A stretch of 64,000 nt of DNA from an uncultured Clostridia bacterium (GTDB lineage: Bacteria; Bacillota; Clostridia; Oscillospirales; Ruminococcaceae): assembly GCA_947625195.1 (NCBI GenBank), contig CANQNK010000006.1, positions 28,955-92,954 of the forward strand. Reading direction: 5' to 3'. Within the stretch, counting starts at the first letter, position 1; every line of letters begins with the position of its first letter. Below the pieces are notes generated by a model, which saw nothing but the letters and a program-made list of their open reading frames with translations, was not told the origin of the DNA and ran no database searches. Positions 1 through 6,719 of this stretch are shown piece by piece. The position numbers and the translations under genes were made by a program.

Positions 1-822
1 AACGACAAAACAGATTTATCGTCTCTTAGTCCGGAGGACTTCCCTATTCTTTCGGATTTACTTCAAACTGTTCGAGAAAGGTTGTATGAGAAAGACGGTA
101 CCCACTATAAAGAAAATATTACCGAATCAAAGAAAACTATATACGAGCGTATAGAAGCGTGGATTAAACCTATTGCTGAAGGTATATACGCTTCAATGTT
201 TAACGGTCACAGCACTGTAAAAATCACAGACGAAAAGCTCATTGTTTTCGATGTTCAAGCTTTAGCTGAGCTTGAAGAAAACATATATAACGCTGTATTG
301 TTTCAACTGCTATCTATGATGTGGGCTGAAACCTGTGACAATGCCTACTATAATAAAGTGATAGATAAAAATTATGACAGATCGTATATTGTATCACTGA
401 TCGATGAAGCACATAGGTTTATGAGCAGCAAAAATCCTGAGTGTACCAATTTTATAGCTAAAATGACCAGACGGTCTAGGAAATATGATGCCGGACTTTG
501 GTTTGCATCGCAATCTATTACAGACTTTTTCCCTGACGGTGTATCAGACGGTACAGATACTATCCGGACGATATTCGGACTGGTACAGTACAAGCTTATT
601 TTTAAGCAGCCTCCTGAAGCTATCAATGCTCTTATTAAAGCATTTCCACAATTCACTCAATCCGAGTTAATGAGTACCGGTAATTTTATTCCGGGTGAAA
701 TGCTTATGAGCCTTGGAGGTAAACTAAAGCTCAGATGTCAGAGGTATATTTCACCGGAGGACTTCGATTATTTCGGTAATTCCCGTGATAAACGATTCGA
801 GGATGGTGATAACTATGAGTAA
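1..822 (+). CDS. VirB4/TraE-family conjugation ATPase, C-terminal part
   Basis: The frame is open from base 1 (it reads NDKTDLSSLSPEDFP...), so this is the 3' end of a gene that begins outside the window; the TTG at 82 in the ORF track is not a real start. The visible ~273 residues hold the end of the ATPase domain: a Walker B stretch SLIDEAHRF followed by the RRSRKYDAGLWFASQS segment typical of VirB4 ATPases. VirB4 hexamers power assembly of the type IV secretion channel at the inner face of the membrane. The Walker A motif would lie upstream. The stop overlaps the next start by 8 bp, indicating translational coupling. Confidence 0.88.
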   Translation, partial: NDKTDLSSLSPEDFPILSDLLQTVRERLYEKDGTHYKENITESKKTIYERIEAWIKPIAEGIYASMFNGHSTVKITDEKLIVFDVQALAELEENIYNAVLFQLLSMMWAETCDNAYYNKVIDKNYDRSYIVSLIDEAHRFMSSKNPECTNFIAKMTRRSRKYDAGLWFASQSITDFFPDGVSDGTDTIRTIFGLVQYKLIFKQPPEAINALIKAFPQFTQSELMSTGNFIPGEMLMSLGGKLKLRCQRYISPEDFDYFGNSRDKRFEDGDNYE

Positions 823-1582
823 GCTTCAGGATAAAATCAACACCTTTAGTGATAAACTTAAGGAAGATCAGAAACGCATCATATCAACAAAATCCCGTGG
901 AAAGAAGTTTTATATTGCGTTTACTGTTGTTATCGTTACCGTCTATTTATTGGCATTTACTTCAAAGCCATTTGCTATGATGCTGAGCAATAATAACAAA
1001 ACCGACATAGTAAGCGAAGATTATAATCAGACTATTTCAATTGAAGGTGAATATGATCTTAAGGTTACCAATGCCCAAATCAACAAAGCTTCTAAAGAAT
1101 TAAGATTTGACTTGCTGATAAAGCACTTTTATGAATCTTACAATATTACAAATTCTGATACTAGCTATGTTAATCGTGTTTCAAAGCCTAAAATTATCAA
1201 GGTATTATTTGACTCTGAGTCAATCGAGGATAAATCCGCTGAATACAAGATTGTTGACAATACTGAGCAAAGATTTCATAGTACAGTAACAGTCAACCTT
1301 GATGATGTGGATTTTAAGAGCTGCATCATATTATTTGAATATAAAAATCTTGCATATTCAGACGATGATACAGTTGACGAATATGGCAATATCATAAAAG
1401 GCGAAAAGCATAACAGCGAAATATGTAAATGCTACATTCGTATTAGTCGTAATGATTTTAAATCAGTCAGCAAATGGGATAATGTGGAATTTGTACAGCC
1501 TACCACAGAAGCACCGACGGAATCAACAACCGTTGCTACATCTAAGACTAGAAAGGGAGTAAAAGATGCAATTCAAGAGTAA
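815..1582 (+). CDS. Membrane-anchored conjugation-module protein, unknown function
   Basis: I chose ATG 815 (MSKLQDK) over the upstream GTG of the ORF track because it overlaps the VirB4 stop by 8 bp and has an AGGA-type ribosome binding site. The 255-aa product has a charged cytoplasmic N-terminus, one membrane segment at about residues 32-49, then a ~190-residue extracytoplasmic domain ending in a Thr/Glu/Pro-rich tail. The topology recalls VirB8-like or TcpC-like bitopic channel components, but I see no motif proving that. Position between VirB4 and the SSB genes supports a role in the transfer apparatus. Confidence 0.7.
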   Translation: MSKLQDKINTFSDKLKEDQKRIISTKSRGKKFYIAFTVVIVTVYLLAFTSKPFAMMLSNNNKTDIVSEDYNQTISIEGEYDLKVTNAQINKASKELRFDLLIKHFYESYNITNSDTSYVNRVSKPKIIKVLFDSESIEDKSAEYKIVDNTEQRFHSTVTVNLDDVDFKSCIILFEYKNLAYSDDDTVDEYGNIIKGEKHNSEICKCYIRISRNDFKSVSKWDNVEFVQPTTEAPTESTTVATSKTRKGVKDAIQE

Positions 1583-1892
1583 AACCAACGCCATAAAATT
1601 GATCGGATATGTAAACTCTTTGCCACAGATAAGTAACGCAAGTCAATACGCTATTGAGTTCAAGCTGACCGTGCCCCGACCTTGTGATAAGGGTGAACGG
1701 CAATATTATGATGTAATAAACGTCTATGTGTCCGACCATAACACAGTGCTGTTTTGTAAAAATAATCTTCAGAAAGGTCAGACAATAATCGTTAAAGGAG
1801 AACTAAGAAAGTTTAAAGAAAACAACACCTACAAGGTATGTTCTTCAGACATATCTATTCAATCATCTTATAATAACAGAGGAGGAAAATAA
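1566..1892 (+). CDS. OB-fold single-stranded-DNA-binding-like protein (short)
   Basis: A 108-aa protein starting inside the preceding gene (17-bp overlap) behind a GAAAGGGAG site. The pattern of short beta strands with GYVNSLP near the start and GQTIIVKGELRKF in the second half is that of an OB-fold SSB: strand L45 and the QKGQ.I.V.GEL motif. It lacks the acidic C-terminal tip of housekeeping SSB. It is paired with a fuller SSB directly downstream, so the two may act on the transferred strand together or as a heteromer. Family assignment rests on the motif only. Confidence 0.6.
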   Translation: MQFKSKTNAIKLIGYVNSLPQISNASQYAIEFKLTVPRPCDKGERQYYDVINVYVSDHNTVLFCKNNLQKGQTIIVKGELRKFKENNTYKVCSSDISIQSSYNNRGGK

Positions 1893-1893
1893 A

Positions 1894-2313
1894 ATGTTAA
1901 ATACAGCAACTTTTAACGGCAGATTTACTGCCAATCCAGAAATTGAGGTAGCAAAAAACGGAAAGGGATATGTCCGGTTTACGATTGCAGTTGAACGCTC
2001 GTATAAAAATAAGAATAATGAGCGCTTAACCGATTTCTTCACTTGCTTTGCTAGTGAAGTCATTGCCAAAGTCATTTGTGATCACTTTAAGAAAGGAGAC
2101 GGCATAATAGTCAGCGGTGAGATGCGAAACTCAAAGTTTACGACTAAAGAAGGTGTGGAAGTAAACACAAATATTTTACAGGTAAAAGGCTTTGATTTTC
2201 CTGTGTCACGCCCGAAAGAAAAAACTGACACCATAGCCAGAGCGTTAAGTGATGCGTCAATAGATGACTTTGAAGAAATCTTACCGGCGGCAGAATCCGA
2301 TGTTCCGTTTTGA
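1894..2313 (+). CDS. ssb: Single-stranded DNA-binding protein, element-borne
   Basis: 139 aa behind a strong GAGGAGG site, one base after the previous stop. It has the SSB start (NTATFNGRFTANPEIE), the FTIAVER strand, DFFTCFASEVIAKVI (counterpart of D(F)(I/F)xxVxWxxxAE) and KKGDGIIVSGEMR. The C-terminus ends in an acidic stretch and DVPF, matching the DIPF-type tip through which SSBs recruit partner proteins. On a conjugative element it would coat incoming single-stranded DNA and help replication and establishment. A hairpin copy lies 4 bases after the stop. Confidence 0.9.
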   Translation: MLNTATFNGRFTANPEIEVAKNGKGYVRFTIAVERSYKNKNNERLTDFFTCFASEVIAKVICDHFKKGDGIIVSGEMRNSKFTTKEGVEVNTNILQVKGFDFPVSRPKEKTDTIARALSDASIDDFEEILPAAESDVPF

Positions 2314-2316
2314 TAT

Positions 2317-2339
2317 GAGTGGGACTTTTAGTCCCACTC
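2317..2339. repeat. Element hairpin repeat, copy 1 (TTT loop)
   Basis: GAGTGGGACT-TTT-AGTCCCACTC, a perfect 10-bp stem with 3-nt loop, between ssb and the next ribosome binding site. The tract after it (TTTATTTTTAT) could allow some termination. One of four copies in this module. Confidence 0.95.
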
Positions 2340-2363
2340 TTTATTTTTATAAGGAGAAACACT

Positions 2364-2693
2364 ATGAAGATCACTGTTAGAATTAACGATGATATTGCGC
2401 AGAAACTTGATGCAGCTTTTGAAAACTATCACATAAAGTTTAAAACTAAAAACGACTTTTATAATCATATTCTGGAATCGTTTTTAAATTCTAATACTCC
2501 ATCAATATCTAATTTTTTACCGGAGATTATTAAAGCAATATGTCAAGAAACTATCAATAAAAACATAGAAGAAAATCGACTTCTTGTTAAAGAAGTTGTA
2601 AGGACTACTGAACTTGCTTGTGCTAAAATAAGCAATGTTGCAGACAGTCTCATAGACTACATTCCTCAAGAAAGTGATCTTGAGGAAACTTAA
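2364..2693 (+). CDS. Small ribbon-helix-helix-like protein
   Basis: The ORF track starts at a GTG inside the hairpin; the real start is ATG 2364, preceded by AAGGAG at 2351. The 109-aa protein opens with MKITVRINDDIAQKLDAAF followed by a helical segment, the beta-strand-then-two-helices pattern of CopG/Arc-like DNA-binding proteins. The rest is helical with no motif I recognise. Its position directly before the putative oriT suggests an accessory oriT-binding or copy-control protein; this is inference. Confidence 0.6.
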   Translation: MKITVRINDDIAQKLDAAFENYHIKFKTKNDFYNHILESFLNSNTPSISNFLPEIIKAICQETINKNIEENRLLVKEVVRTTELACAKISNVADSLIDYIPQESDLEET

Positions 2694-2699
2694 TTTTTT

Positions 2700-2940
2700 T
2701 TACTTTTTGATGTTAAATAATGTTCAACACAGTGTTTAACATTGTTAAAAAGCGGTTAAAAATTATTTAACATTGCTTGAAAAATAGCTAAAAAGTGTTT
2801 AATCCTGTTAAACACTGCCGTCATTTTTTTTGAGCGAAAGCCCAGTTTTACTGGGTTTCGCAACCGGACTGCCAGCAGTCCTTTATGCTCCTTTCTTGAG
2901 CGAAGCGAAAGAAAGAGGCAAAAAAATTTATTGGAGGTAT
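2700..2940. other. Putative origin of transfer (oriT) with repeats and hairpins
   Basis: A 250-bp gene-free stretch between two ribbon-helix-helix-like genes and upstream of the relaxase. The left half has repeated GTTTAAC/GTTAAA words, including TGTTTAACATTGTTAA and GTGTTTAATCCTGTTAAACAC. The right half has a strong hairpin GCGAAA(G)CCCAGT-TTT-ACTGGGTTTCGC (2834-2861, one bulged G), a second GGACTGC-CA-GCAGTCC (2866-2881), and a third pairing CTTTCTT with AAGAAAG (2891-2915). GAGCGAA occurs twice. Iterons plus inverted repeats just upstream of mobC and relaxase genes is the usual oriT layout. The nick site is not identified; a replication origin is an alternative. Confidence 0.6.
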
Positions 2941-2944
2941 TTTT

Positions 2945-3427
2945 ATGGAAAAAGAAAGAAAGTTTGTCGGTATAAGAATTGATTCAAATCTCAACAGCAT
3001 AATAAACAAATGTTTAGCTGCTAATAGGTACTGTTCTAACACATCAGAGCTTGTCCGATATGCAATAGTTTTTTACTCAGTTGCTACTAAGACTATCTCC
3101 TTAGAGGATGTTCCAAAGGATATAAAAGGTAGGGTCAGCTTAATGATTGATGGATTAAATTTCGGTGGCTCAATAAATAAGGCAGATAGCGAGTTTGAAA
3201 AAATATTGCAGCGCCTTGGAAAGATAACAAAGAACACTGAAATGCTTTTGGGAGTGATAAACAATATTATGTATTTTTCGCCGGAAGCATTATCAAACAA
3301 TCCCCCATCAGACACATATCAATCTCACAAAACAAGCCCGCATAACTTTTTAAAAGCAGCAGAAACCGAATATAACAAATTGACCGAGTACAGACGAATA
3401 GATCAGGCAAATAAAAATGGTGTGTAA
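2945..3427 (+). CDS. MobC-like relaxosome accessory protein
   Basis: 160 aa behind TTGGAGG. The N-terminus (KFVGIRIDSNLNSIINKC...TSELVRYAIVFYS) fits a ribbon-helix-helix DNA-binding fold; the middle and C-terminal helices contain FEKILQRLGKITKNTEMLLGVI, similar to the helical part of MobC-type proteins that bind oriT and help the relaxase open it. It lies between the putative oriT and the relaxase, as expected. No enzymatic motif is seen. A hairpin copy follows the stop by one base. Confidence 0.7.
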   Translation: MEKERKFVGIRIDSNLNSIINKCLAANRYCSNTSELVRYAIVFYSVATKTISLEDVPKDIKGRVSLMIDGLNFGGSINKADSEFEKILQRLGKITKNTEMLLGVINNIMYFSPEALSNNPPSDTYQSHKTSPHNFLKAAETEYNKLTEYRRIDQANKNGV

Positions 3428-3428
3428 T

Positions 3429-3447
3429 GTGGGACTAAAAGTCCCAT
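3429..3447. repeat. Element hairpin repeat, copy 2 (AAA loop)
   Basis: GTGGGACT-AAA-AGTCCCAT, 7 perfect base pairs plus a closing G-T pair, between the MobC-like gene and the relaxase ribosome binding site. The loop is in the opposite orientation to copy 1. Confidence 0.93.
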
Positions 3448-3466
3448 TTCAAAGGGAGGTGTTAAA

Positions 3467-6400
3467 ATGCCAGCTATTGTCTTTTTGGGGTCTTTTGACT
3501 ATTCTTGGAAAATAGGAGGATTGTGGGATTATGATGAACGTGAAGAGAAATTTGTCCAGAGAGCGTTTCAAAAAAAATATGCAGAACTGAAAAGAAAAAT
3601 TTTAGATGAAAAGGTTTATGCAAAAGAAGCAGCTAAAAAATATGATTATTACGATTATATGGCTAATGAAGAAAAATCTGTTGGTAACTTTTCGGCTACA
3701 AAAGATTTTTGTGATGACAATGACAGAACAGAATTTATAAACTTTGAAAAAAATGCTCAGTCGCTCGGACTGCCAAGATACAGAGGCGTGTGCAGTTTTG
3801 ATAATAAGTTTTTAGAAGAGAATGAGGTGCTTAACCCTCTTGGACTTATTGATCACGACAAACTGCGTGATGCAGTCAGAAAATCAATGGCAGCTATGTT
3901 TGACAAAACACAAAAGATAGATAGCGACAATGTAATATGGAGTGCTTCTATACATACAAACACCGATAATATTCATGTTCACTGGCAGTTTATTGAAAAA
4001 GAAAAGAGAAAGAAAAAAGGTGCTTTGTTCAGAGATGGTGATAAAATTGAAATTGAGGCGTTTGATAAATTCAAAACCACTATGATAAAAACGCTCACAA
4101 AACAATCGCCGTTACTGGAACTTACAAAATTCCAGAAAGATGTTTTAATTCCGTGTACTAAAGAATTGTTACAGACACCTACCGATAAGATGTTGGCGCT
4201 TAGACAACTGTTACCAAAAAACAAAAATATCTGGGAATACGGGCGAAAAGTTCTTGATGATATAAGACCTATTATTGACGAAACAGTATTATCAATAATA
4301 CGAGCTGACGAAAAATCGCTTGCCAATTATTATCAGTTTCAAGATCGTCTGTCTGAAATTCGCCAAAAGTATGTTGAGTGGTTTGGTGACGGTTTCGGAC
4401 ATATAACCTATGTTGACAAGAAAAGCGGCGAAGTAATTACAAAATTCAGCGCTAGGACAAATATCCCACTTAGAATGTATAACAATTATGCTTTTGCTCT
4501 GAAAAAAGAATTAGGCAACGCCCTTCTAAAGCATATGAGAAATTTACCGGATGAAAGTTTTCATTCTGATAACAAAAAACTTGCTACATTAAACATTGAG
4601 TTATATCATATGCCTATTAACGATGCTGACATAGATGTTGATACAAATACTATTGATGATATTACCTCAGATTCCTTTAATATCAAAACTGATAAGGTAA
4701 AAATCAATTTGCCTGAAATGAATCTGCACACAGTAGACTTTCGCGATGAGAATTATACAACCGCAAAAGAGTTTATCAGAAAATCTCAAAATGCAAAGAA
4801 AGAAGATGATGAAAAACGATCTCTTTTTGAATCTGCGATAAGATGTTACAGCAAATCAGCTGAGAATGGCAATATAGTTTCTGCATTACAACTTGCAAAG
4901 TATTATAAGCACGGTCACAAGTATTTAGAACAAAACGAGGAGTATGGTGATTTGATATATTCATCTTGCTATTACGCTATATCCAGTTTACTATTATTAT
5001 CTAAGGACACACCTAAATTTGAATTTCTTAATGATTGGTGTTCTTATAGGATCGGAATGCTGCTTCAAAACGGTGACGGCATAACCAAAGATGATAAGGA
5101 AGCTTTGAATATGTTTTTATCAAACAATTCGTCTATGTGTCGTTACGCAGCAGCAAGTATTTATTATCGTGGGACTGAACACATTGACAAATCATATATC
5201 AAAGCTTTGGATTTATTAAAAGATGTGAATGATAACCCGTATGCGTCTATGATCAAGGGAAACATTTATACATACGGAGATCAATTATTACAGCCAGATT
5301 CTTTCAAAGCTAAGGAGGAGTACAGTAATGCTCTACGATTATTCCTTGAGATAAAGGATAAATCAGAGTACGATAATTATAATATCGGCAAAATCTACTA
5401 TAAAGGCTTAAGCGGTGAAAAGAATATTGATTTGGCTGTTGAATATCTGCAGAAAGCTGAACAGGAAAACAATGTAGATGCTACTGAACTACTCGGCAGC
5501 ATTTTTCTTTTTGAACCATTATACGAAAATTATAGGGCTAAGGGCATTGAGCTAATGCTAAAAGCCAAACAACAAAAGAGCAAAAGCGCTGCTTTTGAAC
5601 TTGGAAAATATTATTTACAAATTGGCAACATAGAAAGCGCTGTAGATAATCTAATGTATGCGTCTGTTACAGATAATAACATAAACGCACAGTATAAACT
5701 GGGTAAGCTTTTATACGAACAGAACGATACTTTACAGGCAAAAACTTACCTTACGATGGCGGCAAACCAAAACAACAGTTACGCAGAATACTTACTCGGT
5801 AAAATTGCACTTGGCGAAAGCGACTACCCTACTGCCGAGGCATTGTTTTTGAAATCCGCATTACATGATAACGATAATGCTATGTATGCTCTTGGCAAAA
5901 TGTATTTACAACAAGGCGAAGAATCAAAAGCTGTCAAATGGCTTACCATATCTGCTAACAAGAATAACAACAAATTTGCTCAGTATGCACTCGGTAAATA
6001 CTATGCTGATAACGGGATTATAGAGTGTGGTAAAGAGTATCTGTTGCGATCAGCAGATAACGGTTTCTCAACTGCATTGTACAAGTTAGCGTTAATCGAA
6101 AATAGGAAACAAAACTACCCCGATGCTATTTACTATCTTACACAATATCTTAAGTCAAATCCGGATAATAAAGACAACGGTACTTCTTTACACATACTTG
6201 GCAAGTTGTATATAAAGGTCAAAGATTATGATAAAGCTTCTGCTTGTCTTACTATGTCAATAGCTGACGGTTGTAAAGAAGCCAGATATACACTCGGAAA
6301 GTTGTATACTCAGAAGGATCACTTCTTCCCTTCCCTAGCGTTACCCCTGCTTAAACAATCTGCTGATGAGGATAACAATACTCACGCACAAATGACACTT

Positions 6401-6679
6401 GGTCTGCTTTACCTGAATTACTTTCACAATCCTGTGCTCGCAAAAAAATATATTGATAAAGCTTATGAAAACAGATTAAGTAAAAAACAATACATTGGAA
6501 AACGCTTCAAACCTCGTTCCCATATAGTTAATGCCTCTGCATTGTCAATAGCCAGGCGGGTCAGAATTGTCGCTGAAATTCAAACACAGAAGCTTATAAA
6601 TGAATTTGAGCGAACATTTAACGAAAATGTCGAACGGCGAAAATGGGAAAACGAACACAATCAAACAATATCAATTTAG
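3467..6679 (+). CDS. MobL/MobP-type relaxase with long Sel1/TPR repeat tail
   Basis: 1070 aa behind AAAGGGAGG. The N-terminal ~200 residues are a relaxase: the motif HTNTDNIHVHW at residues 163-173 supplies the histidine triad (H163, H170, H172) that holds the metal, and VCSFDNKFL precedes it as in MobL proteins. It would nick oriT and lead the strand through the channel. A helical linker follows, then from about residue 430 to 1010 a series of at least ten Sel1/TPR-like repeats with cores such as LGKIYYKG, LGKLLYEQ, LGKIALGE, LGKMYLQQ and LGKLYTQK. The repeat tail replaces the usual primase or helicase extension and is probably a protein-binding scaffold. Confidence 0.85.
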   Translation: MPAIVFLGSFDYSWKIGGLWDYDEREEKFVQRAFQKKYAELKRKILDEKVYAKEAAKKYDYYDYMANEEKSVGNFSATKDFCDDNDRTEFINFEKNAQSLGLPRYRGVCSFDNKFLEENEVLNPLGLIDHDKLRDAVRKSMAAMFDKTQKIDSDNVIWSASIHTNTDNIHVHWQFIEKEKRKKKGALFRDGDKIEIEAFDKFKTTMIKTLTKQSPLLELTKFQKDVLIPCTKELLQTPTDKMLALRQLLPKNKNIWEYGRKVLDDIRPIIDETVLSIIRADEKSLANYYQFQDRLSEIRQKYVEWFGDGFGHITYVDKKSGEVITKFSARTNIPLRMYNNYAFALKKELGNALLKHMRNLPDESFHSDNKKLATLNIELYHMPINDADIDVDTNTIDDITSDSFNIKTDKVKINLPEMNLHTVDFRDENYTTAKEFIRKSQNAKKEDDEKRSLFESAIRCYSKSAENGNIVSALQLAKYYKHGHKYLEQNEEYGDLIYSSCYYAISSLLLLSKDTPKFEFLNDWCSYRIGMLLQNGDGITKDDKEALNMFLSNNSSMCRYAAASIYYRGTEHIDKSYIKALDLLKDVNDNPYASMIKGNIYTYGDQLLQPDSFKAKEEYSNALRLFLEIKDKSEYDNYNIGKIYYKGLSGEKNIDLAVEYLQKAEQENNVDATELLGSIFLFEPLYENYRAKGIELMLKAKQQKSKSAAFELGKYYLQIGNIESAVDNLMYASVTDNNINAQYKLGKLLYEQNDTLQAKTYLTMAANQNNSYAEYLLGKIALGESDYPTAEALFLKSALHDNDNAMYALGKMYLQQGEESKAVKWLTISANKNNNKFAQYALGKYYADNGIIECGKEYLLRSADNGFSTALYKLALIENRKQNYPDAIYYLTQYLKSNPDNKDNGTSLHILGKLYIKVKDYDKASACLTMSIADGCKEARYTLGKLYTQKDHFFPSLALPLLKQSADEDNNTHAQMTLGLLYLNYFHNPVLAKKYIDKAYENRLSKKQYIGKRFKPRSHIVNASALSIARRVRIVAEIQTQKLINEFERTFNENVERRKWENEHNQTISI

Positions 6680-6697
6680 TGGGACTTTTAGTCCCAC
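6679..6697. repeat. Element hairpin repeat, copy 3 (TTT loop)
   Basis: GTGGGACT-TTT-AGTCCCAC, perfect 8-bp stem. The G of the relaxase TAG stop codon is the first base of the stem; the coupling-protein ribosome binding site lies 10 bases after it. Confidence 0.95.
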
Positions 6698-6719
6698 ATA
6701 TTTTTATGGAGGTAAAATT

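Noticed and set aside
2319-2363. GTG start of the ORF track for the RHH-like gene
   Set aside because: It lies inside the hairpin repeat; AAGGAG precedes ATG 2364, which is the likely start.
5169-5182. GTGGGACTGAACAC inside the relaxase gene as a fifth hairpin copy
   Set aside because: Only one arm is present; no AGTCCCAC follows.
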